Below are positions 23,256-31,227 of a stretch of 64,000 nt of DNA, piece after piece. Origin of the DNA: a virus; the IMG/VR virus record IMGVR_UViG_3300045051_000720, positions 1-64,000 of that record; one strand, written 5' to 3'. The translations under genes were made by a program, and so were the position numbers. Under the pieces are notes generated by a model that did not search any database, had not been told where the DNA came from, and saw only the letters and a program-made list of their open reading frames with translations. Each line of letters begins with the position of its first letter. Within the stretch, counting starts at the first letter, position 1.

Positions 23256-25775
23256 ATGGCCCCAACGCCCCGCCACAAGGCCCGCTTCGTAGCGACGGCC
23301 CATCTATACACGCCGCCTGCGAGTGAGCAGATGGAGGCCTGTGCGTCGCTGGACAAGCTGCGCGCGCTGTTGCCTTCGGACATCGATCCTTCTACGCGTC
23401 CCACCCTGCTGTTCGCTGCGGGCAATCTGGCAGTGGCAAATTTGGCCAACCTTAACGACGACGCCGTCACGCTCGAAGACACCTTGCGCACCTATCGCCA
23501 GTTCGAGTGGCAGCTAGTGGATGTGGAGCACAACCGTGGCACAGTCGTCGGGTTCATCGTCAAGGCCGGGCTGAGCGAGTTCGGCACCGATCGTCTGATC
23601 ACCGAGGACGAGGCCCGCGCCGCGGGCAAGCCAGTGAATGTCGCCATTGTTATTGCGCTATGGCGCGTAGTGGACCCCGAGCTGGCGAGCTGGCTGGAGC
23701 GCGCCGACGCTCCCGGCAGCCCCGACAAGGGTAAGCTCAGCCTTTCGTTCGAGGTCGGGTTTGACGACTACGACGTAGTCTTGCTGCCCAAAGACGCATC
23801 CAACTTAGCCCTCGCCACCGCGCGCATCACACCCGACTCGCCCGAGTTCGAGCACTACAGCAAGATGCTGCGCTGCTACGGTGGCAAAGGTGTGTACAAG
23901 GACCAGCGGGTCGCGCGCATCATCATGGGTAATATAGTACCGCTCGGCGCGGGCATCGTGACGGTTCCAGCGGCGGACGTGAAGGGTTTGACGACCATCA
24001 CGGAGAGCCCCCATGCAGCGGACCCAGCCGCGGCGGCGGTAGTGAATGTGAACGCCGAAACTGATGCGGGCCTGTATAAATACAGCTCCACCCAATGCAC
24101 CCTCGCCGAGGCTGACGCCGCGCCGTTCAAGGCGTTTGCAGCATCTATTCCTGACGAGCACGTGCATACAGACGAGAAGGACTCGACGTTGGGACGGGAG
24201 ATGTCCACGCACTGCACCGTCCTCTACGGTATCAAAACCGCCGATGCCGAGGCCATCAAAACCATCCTCGCGGGATTCGGCCCCATCAAGATGACGCTGG
24301 GCAAGGTGTCCATGTTCGAGCGGGACGCCTACGATGTGCTCAAAGTGGACGTGGACAGCCCCGACCTGCACCGCGCGCACGCGCTCATCAAGACGGCCAC
24401 GGAGACCGAGACCAAGTGGCCGACCTATTCGCCGCACGCAACGATTGCCTATATGCGCAAGGGTCACGCGCGCGGCTACGTAGGCGACAGCCGCTTTGAG
24501 GGGATGTCGTTCACGTTCAACAGCGTCACGTTTTCTCCTCACACTGGCGACCGTGTCGAGATCCCTCTTGTACAAACCACCACCGCGGCGGTGTATATAG
24601 ACAACGACATGGCCACCCCCTCCCGTTTGATCAAGCTCCCCCAAGGCTGGCAGGAGCGTCTCAATTCCATTGCCAACTGGTCCGCCTCACCAGAGGGCGT
24701 GGTCACCGCTGCGAGTCTTCCGCATGGCGTGACGATTACCCTCTCCGATGGCCGCAAGATCGTTGCTAAAGTCGTTGATGGTCAGACACTTGAGGCAGCG
24801 ACGGAGGTCTCGATGGCCGGAGTGGTCATCACCGACATGACGCCGGGTGTGGGTCCGCAAGCCGACGATCCTGCTAACGAGCATCCCGCCAAGGCCAATG
24901 TCTATCCCACCAAGACGCCCGAGAAGGTTGCCGCAGAACAGGCCGAGCTGGAGAAGCAGCGCGCGGGTCAACAGGCGGGGTATAGCGGAGCCTCGGTTGC
25001 CCAAGTCACTAGCCTTCTTCAGTCGGTCGCTGTTAGCACCGCAGATCTCGCTGATGCTGTCTCTCGCATAAACACTGCCTCCGCAAGTGTATCATCCATC
25101 ACGACCCCATCTTCCCCCATGAACCTCTCTGATCTCAAGCAATCCCTCGCCAGCGTCAAGACTATCGAAGAGCTGCCCACCGTCGTTGCCAACGTTGGCC
25201 TGTTCGCCGACGAGATTGCCAAGGCCAGCGAGAAAATCGCCGCCGAGCGCAAGGCTGCCGTTGAAGCACAAGCCGCCGCCGAGAAGACCCTCGCCGAGGT
25301 CAAGGCCCAGCTCGACCAGATCTCCAAGGCTCACAATGACATGGTCGCCGCACAACAGGCCGCCGCCGCTGAGGCTGCGTTCCAAGCGCGCATGACCGCC
25401 GTGGCCGATACGTTCGACCTTGACGACGAAGTGCGCGCCGATGTGACCGAAGAGGTCAAGGCGTGTGCTGACGATGCTGCGTTCGCCAAGTGGATGACCA
25501 AGGCGAAGAAGACGATGAAGGGCTGGCTCAAGGCCGCGAAGCCGGCGAAAAAGGACGATGACGGCGACGATGATGACGCGCAGGCCAAGGCCGCCGCGAA
25601 AACGGCCCTTGCTTCCGCCAAAGCCAACATCGTCGATCCCAACATTCCGAATACGCTTGAGGTCAACGCCAAGACGCTGCGTGAGCAGTACGCGGAGACC
25701 TTCGCCAAGGGTATCCGCATCGGCGGCGAGAGTGTCGCTGACATCACCGCGCGTGCCAAGCCCGCGAAGAAATAA
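23256..25775 (+). CDS. Capsid protease-2H phosphoesterase-scaffold fusion
   Basis: 839 residues with three parts. (1) Residues ~1-245: a prohead serine protease, with QLVDVEHNRGTVVGFIV (catalytic His 92) and KLSLSFEVGF (catalytic Ser 162 or 164). (2) Residues ~272-440: a 2H phosphoesterase (2'-5' RNA ligase/cyclic phosphodiesterase-like) domain with both H-x-T motifs, HCT at 319-321 and HAT at 394-396. (3) Residues ~452-839: linker plus Ala/Glu/Lys coiled coil (KIAAERKAAVEAQAAAEKTL) and a basic/acidic tail, typical of a capsid scaffold. The protease should cut the scaffold and itself during maturation. The phosphoesterase insert is unusual. A late motif lies 10 bases upstream. Confidence 0.8.
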   Translation: MAPTPRHKARFVATAHLYTPPASEQMEACASLDKLRALLPSDIDPSTRPTLLFAAGNLAVANLANLNDDAVTLEDTLRTYRQFEWQLVDVEHNRGTVVGFIVKAGLSEFGTDRLITEDEARAAGKPVNVAIVIALWRVVDPELASWLERADAPGSPDKGKLSLSFEVGFDDYDVVLLPKDASNLALATARITPDSPEFEHYSKMLRCYGGKGVYKDQRVARIIMGNIVPLGAGIVTVPAADVKGLTTITESPHAADPAAAAVVNVNAETDAGLYKYSSTQCTLAEADAAPFKAFAASIPDEHVHTDEKDSTLGREMSTHCTVLYGIKTADAEAIKTILAGFGPIKMTLGKVSMFERDAYDVLKVDVDSPDLHRAHALIKTATETETKWPTYSPHATIAYMRKGHARGYVGDSRFEGMSFTFNSVTFSPHTGDRVEIPLVQTTTAAVYIDNDMATPSRLIKLPQGWQERLNSIANWSASPEGVVTAASLPHGVTITLSDGRKIVAKVVDGQTLEAATEVSMAGVVITDMTPGVGPQADDPANEHPAKANVYPTKTPEKVAAEQAELEKQRAGQQAGYSGASVAQVTSLLQSVAVSTADLADAVSRINTASASVSSITTPSSPMNLSDLKQSLASVKTIEELPTVVANVGLFADEIAKASEKIAAERKAAVEAQAAAEKTLAEVKAQLDQISKAHNDMVAAQQAAAAEAAFQARMTAVADTFDLDDEVRADVTEEVKACADDAAFAKWMTKAKKTMKGWLKAAKPAKKDDDGDDDDAQAKAAAKTALASAKANIVDPNIPNTLEVNAKTLREQYAETFAKGIRIGGESVADITARAKPAKK
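24591..24597 (+). promoter_or_regulatory. Internal late promoter motif GTGTATA
   Basis: GGTGTATATAG inside the protease gene, 11 bases before an in-frame ATG (24,609). Placement matches the other late sites so closely that an internal transcript for the scaffold is likely. Confidence 0.6.
24609..25775 (+). CDS. Nested scaffold protein (internal start)
   Basis: In-frame internal start at codon 452 of the protease fusion, giving a 388-residue protein MATPSRLIKLPQGWQERL to the shared stop. It contains the complete coiled-coil scaffold but neither enzymatic domain. The internal GTGTATA motif just upstream supports separate expression, giving many scaffold copies per protease copy as in lambda C/Nu3. 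A further in-frame ATG at 25,119 (MNLSDLKQSLAS), preceded by a GTGTATC near-match, may give a still shorter form. Confidence 0.55.
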   Translation: MATPSRLIKLPQGWQERLNSIANWSASPEGVVTAASLPHGVTITLSDGRKIVAKVVDGQTLEAATEVSMAGVVITDMTPGVGPQADDPANEHPAKANVYPTKTPEKVAAEQAELEKQRAGQQAGYSGASVAQVTSLLQSVAVSTADLADAVSRINTASASVSSITTPSSPMNLSDLKQSLASVKTIEELPTVVANVGLFADEIAKASEKIAAERKAAVEAQAAAEKTLAEVKAQLDQISKAHNDMVAAQQAAAAEAAFQARMTAVADTFDLDDEVRADVTEEVKACADDAAFAKWMTKAKKTMKGWLKAAKPAKKDDDGDDDDAQAKAAAKTALASAKANIVDPNIPNTLEVNAKTLREQYAETFAKGIRIGGESVADITARAKPAKK

Positions 25776-25803
25776 CTCACGCATATAAATCGCGCTACAC
25801 TGA

Positions 25804-25810
25804 GTGTATA
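25804..25810 (+). promoter_or_regulatory. Late promoter motif GTGTATA
   Basis: CTGAGTGTATAGACC between the scaffold stop and the decoration protein, 35 bases before its ATG. Confidence 0.65.
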
Positions 25811-25845
25811 GACCTTCAACCCCCCTCTTACCATAGGACCACCCC

Positions 25846-26445
25846 ATGAGCGTTCTCACCAATAGTGCCCTCCTTCCCTTCCGCCAGTACGCCGATGCCG
25901 AAGTGATTCAGCTGTATTCGGCTGACTTCACTGGTCAGGCCGGTACGCTGGTTACCCTCCAGACGGCCAACCAAGAACCCTCACAGGGTGCAGGTGCCTA
26001 CACGACTTCCGCCCCGCTGACGGCCTTCACGAACGTCGGCAACTACGCCTACAACAACCCCCGCAAGGTTCGTCCGGCGACGACCGACGACAACAAGTTC
26101 CAGATGCTGGGCTTGACCCTGTACACGGTCGCCACTCACGACGAAAACGGTATCCCGCTGCGCGGCCTGCCCTACGACAAGACCCTTGAGCGTGGTTTCG
26201 TACAGACCGGCTTCACGGTTCCCGTCCTCGCACGCGGTATCGTGACCATCAAGCAGTCGCAGGTTGCCGGTACGGTCGCCGCTGGCTCCATCGCCATCGC
26301 GGGCACCAACGGCACCATCACGGCCCTCGCCAACAGCGCGGCCAACACCATCGTAGTCGGCACGGGCGCGTACGCCATCGGCAAGTTCCTGAGCACCTCG
26401 GGTCTGGCCTTCGGCGGCTACTACCAGCTCAAGCTGGAGCTGTAA
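25846..26445 (+). CDS. Head decoration / cement protein
   Basis: 199 residues starting MSVLTNSALLPFRQYADAEV. Beta-rich, Ala/Gly/Thr-rich, with a GFTVPVLARGIVTIKQS segment resembling capsid-stabilising (lambda gpD-like) proteins that cap the expanded shell. Position between scaffold and major capsid protein supports this. Codon use is strongly biased, like the capsid gene, as expected for an abundant virion protein. Confidence 0.7.
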   Translation: MSVLTNSALLPFRQYADAEVIQLYSADFTGQAGTLVTLQTANQEPSQGAGAYTTSAPLTAFTNVGNYAYNNPRKVRPATTDDNKFQMLGLTLYTVATHDENGIPLRGLPYDKTLERGFVQTGFTVPVLARGIVTIKQSQVAGTVAAGSIAIAGTNGTITALANSAANTIVVGTGAYAIGKFLSTSGLAFGGYYQLKLEL

Positions 26446-26492
26446 TCCCTTCCTCTCCCATCAACCCCTATTAGGCACCCCCTATCCTCTCC

Positions 26493-27668
26493 ATGAATCC
26501 CCGCAAGAGAAACCTCAAGGTTACATTCGAGCGCACGCCCGAGCAGATCGAACTCGTCCAGCGCATGGGCTCGAAGAACAAGACCGAGTCGATGGCCGCC
26601 GCCGAGGCTCTCGCGGCAGTAATGACGCGCCCCATCCTGCAAGTCATCGAGCAGGCTCCCGTCATCAGCAACCTCTACCAGACGCTGACCTTCAGCGCCG
26701 GTACGCCGTCCACCATCCCGCTCGACCCGTACTTCGATGTGCGCGCGCGCAACTTCCTCAACGTCTGGACCCAGAGCCAGCCGGGTGGCAATGCGCAGAA
26801 CTTCAACGTCGGCGCGACCGAGTTGTACGTCCAGACCTACCCGCTGTTCAGCGAGGTCTCGATGAACAAGAACCAGCTGCGCGCTGGCAACCTTGACTAT
26901 CTCGCTGCGTACCTCACCCGCCTCGTGCAGGAGGTCCTGCTGGTTCAGGAAACCAACGGCGCGTTCGTGCTGTTCAATTCGGCGGCTGGTGCTCGCATCG
27001 ACGGTGACGGCACCAACAATGCGACCAACAACCTCACGGTTGCGCGTTCGGCAACGGCTGGCGTCTTCCAGCTGGACGACTGGAACACGATCGAAATCGG
27101 TTACGACCGCACCACGGCGTCGTGGGTCGGTGGTACGCCGGTCAATGATCGCCGCTCCATCACCGATCTGCTCGGTTCGCCCGAGTGGATGGGCCAGATC
27201 CGCGCTATCGCCTATCAGCCGCAGAACACCCGTCAGGGTGCAGTCACGGTTCAGGGTGGCAGCTCCATCGCGGCTCCCGAGTCCCTGCGCGAAGAAATCT
27301 TCCGCGGCGGTGGCATCCCCACCCTGTTCGGCGTCGACCTGCACAAGGTCTACGAAATGGGCGTCGGGCGCAATTACAACACGGTGTATGACACCGCGGT
27401 TGGTGCGACGGCTCTCCCCGTCAACGGTGGCGGCTTCGGCGGCACGGCTGGTGCGGCCTTCAACGGCGCGACCGAGCAGGTGGTTGTTGGTCTTAACAGC
27501 GAGATGTTCGACCTTGCCCGCCTCCGCATGACGGAGATGGGCAGTGAGTTCAGCCTCGTGGCGGACGATCAGTTCACCCTGCGGCAGGACAGATTAGGGA
27601 TGTTCGGCGGTTTGGTCGAGGGCTACGTTTCCGTAGAGTCCCGCAGCAAGTTCCTGCTGGTGTACTAA
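26493..27668 (+). CDS. Major capsid protein
   Basis: 391 residues. Assigned by order (protease-scaffold, decoration, capsid), size, very biased codon use, and a strong terminator directly after it. The N-terminal ~50 residues (RTPEQIELVQRMGSKNKTES onward) are helical and could be the arm removed by the protease. The rest has the mixed alpha/beta composition of an HK97-type fold (LEVYVQ/LFSEVSMNKNQL region, then EEIFRGGGIPTLFGVDLHKV). The C-terminus (EGYVSVESRSKFLLVY) is a hydrophobic strand. Confidence 0.75.
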   Translation: MNPRKRNLKVTFERTPEQIELVQRMGSKNKTESMAAAEALAAVMTRPILQVIEQAPVISNLYQTLTFSAGTPSTIPLDPYFDVRARNFLNVWTQSQPGGNAQNFNVGATELYVQTYPLFSEVSMNKNQLRAGNLDYLAAYLTRLVQEVLLVQETNGAFVLFNSAAGARIDGDGTNNATNNLTVARSATAGVFQLDDWNTIEIGYDRTTASWVGGTPVNDRRSITDLLGSPEWMGQIRAIAYQPQNTRQGAVTVQGGSSIAAPESLREEIFRGGGIPTLFGVDLHKVYEMGVGRNYNTVYDTAVGATALPVNGGGFGGTAGAAFNGATEQVVVGLNSEMFDLARLRMTEMGSEFSLVADDQFTLRQDRLGMFGGLVEGYVSVESRSKFLLVY

Positions 27669-27690
27669 TCATACAGATACACTTCTTCAA

Positions 27691-27712
27691 GCCCGCCTCG
27701 TGCGGGCTTTTT
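27691..27712 (+). terminator. Rho-independent terminator
   Basis: GCCCGC, loop CTCGT, GCGGGC, then five T, 22 bases after the capsid stop. It closes the head operon before the endonuclease gene. Confidence 0.85.
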
Positions 27713-27748
27713 CTTCATCTCCTACCCTCAAGAGCCTATTTGTTTCTC

Positions 27749-28726
27749 ATGATAACCACCCCATGGACCTCTCAAGAAGACGCTATCCTGCGTGAACGCT
27801 TTGCTTCGTGTTCTAGCATCGAAGAAGTGGTGCCTTATTTACCCGGACGCACCTATAACGCGATACGCACACGCGCTAACGCATATCTTGGTGTCAAAAT
27901 AAAAAAACTTCCCGTCCACGATACCCACTGTTTTGACGTGCCCGATGAGATCAACTGTTCGTGGGCGGGTTATCTGGCAGCAGACGGATGTGTATCTGAC
28001 AAAGGCCGCTTAACGTTAGGTATTGCGAGTAAAGACCGTGCTCATATTGAAGCGTTAGTACTGTATATGGGATTCACAGGGCGGATTTGGGACTATACCA
28101 AATCCTATACCGACCTCAAGGTGAAAAAATACGGCAAGGTCAGTACCTACTCGGGTACTTGCCATATCTCCACCCTTCAAATCCAATGTCCAGCCGTCTG
28201 TGTACAACTAGCTAGACACTGGAACATCACGCCTCGCAAAACGCGCACTCTGCAACCTCCTAATCTGACTGATGACCGCCTTATCATGGCTTACCTCTCG
28301 GGTTTTATTGACGGCGATGGATGGATTATCGAGGACAAAAGCACAAAGCACCCCCAGTACAGCATTGCCGTCATGGGTACTAAGGAGATGATGGAATGGA
28401 CCAAGGCTGTATTTGATCGTCTGACGCCTTACCTTATCACTGCTAAGCTACAGCCCACTGAATCGGACAACATATACGATTACAAGGTCAGCGGGGTCAA
28501 GGCTTTCTGGTTGGCTAAATTATTTTTGACGCTGGATATTCCTCGTCTTGACCGGAAATGGGACAAAATGCGACGATTGATTGCGGAGGTAGAGGCAGGC
28601 ACTCCGTCCCAACGTTTTTTAACCACTATGGTAAATGGTCGCCCTAGCGATACCATCCTTACGCAGTTCGGACTCCTTGATTACGCAAATGCCTTATGCA
28701 CAACGGTTAGACCAAGTGTAGCATAA
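27749..28726 (+). CDS. LAGLIDADG homing endonuclease
   Basis: 325 residues from the ATG at 27,749 (MITTPWTSQEDAIL). The N-terminus looks like a SANT/Myb-type or DNA-binding helical domain (WTSQEDAILRERFAS ... GRTYNAIRTRANAYLG). Two LAGLIDADG helices follow: SWAGYLAADGCV and AYLSGFIDGDGWI, each ending in the catalytic acid. It is free-standing between the capsid terminator and the next structural gene, with lower GC than its neighbours. No intron borders are needed because both flanking genes are intact. Confidence 0.9.
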   Translation: MITTPWTSQEDAILRERFASCSSIEEVVPYLPGRTYNAIRTRANAYLGVKIKKLPVHDTHCFDVPDEINCSWAGYLAADGCVSDKGRLTLGIASKDRAHIEALVLYMGFTGRIWDYTKSYTDLKVKKYGKVSTYSGTCHISTLQIQCPAVCVQLARHWNITPRKTRTLQPPNLTDDRLIMAYLSGFIDGDGWIIEDKSTKHPQYSIAVMGTKEMMEWTKAVFDRLTPYLITAKLQPTESDNIYDYKVSGVKAFWLAKLFLTLDIPRLDRKWDKMRRLIAEVEAGTPSQRFLTTMVNGRPSDTILTQFGLLDYANALCTTVRPSVA

Positions 28727-28741
28727 TCTCCCCCCCCTCGG

Positions 28742-28748
28742 GTGTATG
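28742..28748 (+). promoter_or_regulatory. Degenerate late motif GTGTATG
   Basis: GGGTGTATGGTATCC lies 52 bases before the ATG at 28,801. It is one base off the late consensus. A promoter is needed here because a terminator closes the capsid operon. Confidence 0.4.
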
Positions 28749-28800
28749 GTATCCTGCTTACCTTACCCCATTGGGTAAGGAACGGTCCAAGGCCCCTTTT

Positions 28801-29313
28801 ATGTCTACCCGCAAGAAAGCCCTCATTCCAGCCCAGTCCACGACTGGGGCTACCTCCACCCCCACCACGGTCAAATCCACCGTTAAAACGCAACAGGCGG
28901 CGGCTGTATGCCCCGCCGCGCCGCGTCGTAGTCCGGCGATGGGTCATCAAACCCATGGGGCTTTCACCCCTCTCACCGGCCCTATCACCAATGTGTCCCA
29001 GCTGATGAATGGCGGACGCAATATCGCCAAGGGTTCAGCCGGGTCCTTCGAGACACTGGGCGAATACTCAACCTATCTGAAAGGCCTCTCCCTTCACGAC
29101 CTCCACCGCCACGCCGTCGAAGACGCGCGCATTGTGCCAATCGACGATCGCGACCGTTTGATCCGCCGTCTGGAGACCGAATGGACCAGCACCGCATCGC
29201 GCTATCCGGGTCGCAACCCCGCCAATAACAAGATCCCCCAGCGCGCGCCTTTTACTGCCGCGCAGATGGAGGCGCAGGCCGAATTGCGCCGCAAGGCTCT
29301 GCGTCAGACCTAA
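28801..29313 (+). CDS. Hypothetical head protein
   Basis: 170 residues from the ATG at 28,801 (MSTRKKALIPAQSTTG). The first ~60 residues are Thr/Pro/Ala-rich and probably disordered. The remainder is helical and charged (DLHRHAVEDARIVPIDDRDR; FTAAQMEAQAELRRKALRQ). Lies between capsid and connector genes; a head-completion or minor capsid role is inferred. Confidence 0.55.
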   Translation: MSTRKKALIPAQSTTGATSTPTTVKSTVKTQQAAAVCPAAPRRSPAMGHQTHGAFTPLTGPITNVSQLMNGGRNIAKGSAGSFETLGEYSTYLKGLSLHDLHRHAVEDARIVPIDDRDRLIRRLETEWTSTASRYPGRNPANNKIPQRAPFTAAQMEAQAELRRKALRQT

Positions 29314-29326
29314 CGAGCGGCGCGGG

Positions 29327-29333
29327 GTGTATA
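29327..29333 (+). promoter_or_regulatory. Late promoter motif GTGTATA
   Basis: GGGGTGTATAACC, 10 bases before the ATG at 29,344. Confidence 0.65.
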
Positions 29334-29343
29334 ACCCTACGCC

Positions 29344-29862
29344 ATGGATGATCCTACTCTCATAGGTGGTTGGGCTTCGGGCGTCTGGCTAGAACTAGGC
29401 GCTCCTTCTACCGTTGCTGCTTCCACTATCTCCGGCTACGCCGTACAGGAGAGTACGCTCGGCCGCCTCAACAGCCTAATCGGCACCTGCTTCAGCGGGT
29501 CTGGTTACCTCGGCACAGGTACCTCCAACTATCAGATCGGCCCCTTCGTGACCAATACTGAGCTGGCGCTCATCGGAGCGATGTACACGGTTAGCTACTA
29601 CCGCAACCTTGCGCAGGCCATGATGGGGGCAACAACAGCCGGTATCCCGTGGACTACAATCAAGGAGGAGGGCAGCACTATCCAGCGCGCGAACGGCGCG
29701 AATATCGGTGAGATCTACCTCAAGGAGGCCAAGACCGCGAACGATCAGCTCAATTATCTGGTCAACGCCTATAGGCAAGGATCACAGGGCGGTAACATGG
29801 CCCGCAGCATTGACTATTACGATCTCAGTGGTCCCACCTACGGCGCGACGGTGTGGCCGTAG
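29344..29862 (+). CDS. Putative head-tail connector protein
   Basis: 172 residues starting MDDPTLIGGWASGVWLELGA. A small-residue-rich N-terminal half is followed by helices (LALIGAMYTVSYYRNLAQAM; IYLKEAKTANDQLNYLVNAY). No family recognised. Position after the capsid genes and before the tube-like protein suggests an adaptor or neck component. Confidence 0.5.
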   Translation: MDDPTLIGGWASGVWLELGAPSTVAASTISGYAVQESTLGRLNSLIGTCFSGSGYLGTGTSNYQIGPFVTNTELALIGAMYTVSYYRNLAQAMMGATTAGIPWTTIKEEGSTIQRANGANIGEIYLKEAKTANDQLNYLVNAYRQGSQGGNMARSIDYYDLSGPTYGATVWP

Positions 29863-29871
29863 AGGGCATCC

Positions 29872-31008
29872 ATGGGCGAGTACACAGTCAACCGTACCCA
29901 GACATATGAGGCAAAGGCGGTCTTTGTCTCCAGCGGCGCGTACGATAGCGATCAAACGGTCAGTGGAAGCCTGCGCCAACTCTCACGCGTTCAGGGCGTA
30001 GATTGGTCAATCAACTATCCGGTCGAGCAGGTCACCTACCTTGACGTGGGCGACGAGGCCTATTTGAGCAGCCACAATCCCGTCGATGTGACCATCCAAT
30101 GGATGCACTCGAACGGACGCAATGAGCAGGCCTTGGGACTCGTTGACACAGTCGGGCTGAGTGGCACTGCCGCGCTCAATCTCGACCAAGAGAAGAACCT
30201 CTACATCACCATCGAGAACACCCCCGGTCGCGATGCCATCGGTGCGGCGCCGGGTTCGCCCAAGTCTATTATTGGGATGGGACAAGCACTGATGACTTCC
30301 TACGACCTCAGCGCGCAGGTCGGCGGCTATGTGCATTCACGCGCCACGATGAACTGCTTGACGGCATTCGTATACACGGGTACGTCGGGTAACGCGGTAC
30401 CAGCAGTGCAATATCAAAACGGCGCACAACTCACTGGCCAGTTTGTCCTCCAACAGGCCTTCATCCAGTACGATCCCAACATCACGGGTTTTGACAATCC
30501 CATCGCTGCGCCCGCAGTCGGCGCACGAGATATGTTTCTGACCTTCCCCGAGGGTACACCCTTCGGCGCGATTTTCTCTGGCGCGCAATCGTGGTACCTG
30601 CAAGGTTTCAGCCTTGGCCTCGACATCGCGCGGCGTGAGCTAAAACCCTTGGGGAGCGTCTACCCTCCCGTCCGTGCCACCCACTATCCAATCGTGGTGA
30701 GTTTGAGTACCGACGCCATTGTCAATCGCTATCAGCGCGATCAACTCGATCGCATCGATTGTCTTGCCACCGGTCAGAGTGTGTACCTCATCGTCAAGCA
30801 GCCCTGTTCGTCGGACGTGCTATTCGGCATCTATCTGGACCACCTTCAGATCCAATCGCAGTCCTTCACGACCGACATTGGAAACGCCGATCGGGCAACC
30901 GTTCAATGGCGCGGGCTGATTACAAACCCCAACGCCTTCTTCATCAATCCGTGGGTTGCCTCTCTGGTCAATCTGGACACCCAAAGCGGAATTGGCGACA
31001 CGTGGTAA
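29872..31008 (+). CDS. Tail-tube-like structural protein, plus strand
   Basis: 378 residues. Beta-rich throughout. The N-terminal region (LSRVQGVDWSINYPVEQVTY ... DVTIQWMHSNGRNEQALGLV) shows the same order of elements as the two proteins at 48.6-49.7 and 49.8-50.8 kb: RV-x-x-V-x-x-S strand, a bend, a strand starting P-V, then a loop with N-E/L-G. I therefore place it in the same paralogous tail-tube or capping family. It ends exactly where the convergent tail operon ends. Confidence 0.55.
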   Translation: MGEYTVNRTQTYEAKAVFVSSGAYDSDQTVSGSLRQLSRVQGVDWSINYPVEQVTYLDVGDEAYLSSHNPVDVTIQWMHSNGRNEQALGLVDTVGLSGTAALNLDQEKNLYITIENTPGRDAIGAAPGSPKSIIGMGQALMTSYDLSAQVGGYVHSRATMNCLTAFVYTGTSGNAVPAVQYQNGAQLTGQFVLQQAFIQYDPNITGFDNPIAAPAVGARDMFLTFPEGTPFGAIFSGAQSWYLQGFSLGLDIARRELKPLGSVYPPVRATHYPIVVSLSTDAIVNRYQRDQLDRIDCLATGQSVYLIVKQPCSSDVLFGIYLDHLQIQSQSFTTDIGNADRATVQWRGLITNPNAFFINPWVASLVNLDTQSGIGDTW

Positions 31009-31224
31009 TCAGGGTGGCGCGACTTCGGCGGCCTTGATGGCGATGATTTGCTTTTGGATGGCATCAGTCAGGCTGGCGATATACGACAGCGCGCCGCGAT
31101 GTTGTTCAATCTGATTATTCAGGTCGTGAACTTGCGCGAGCTTGGCATTGGCAGCTTCTTGTAGACGTGTCGCGTCTTGTTGTAGAGCGACAAGCTGGGC
31201 TTGGAGGGTAAGGGGGTCTAACAT
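31009..31224 (-). CDS. Small coiled-coil protein at the end of the tail operon
   Basis: 71 residues, almost entirely a coiled coil (LQAQLVALQQDATRLQEAAN ... QVHDLNNQIEQHRGALSY). It is the last gene of the leftward tail operon and its stop abuts the stop of the convergent gene with no spacer. Similar short coiled coils follow J-type genes in other phages. Function unknown. Confidence 0.6.
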   Translation of the reverse strand: MLDPLTLQAQLVALQQDATRLQEAANAKLAQVHDLNNQIEQHRGALSYIASLTDAIQKQIIAIKAAEVAPP

Positions 31225-31227
31225 AGA

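Noticed and set aside
30371-30377. GTGTATA on the minus strand inside the gene at 29.9-31.0 kb
   Set aside because: It is antisense, deep in coding sequence and not before any leftward start.
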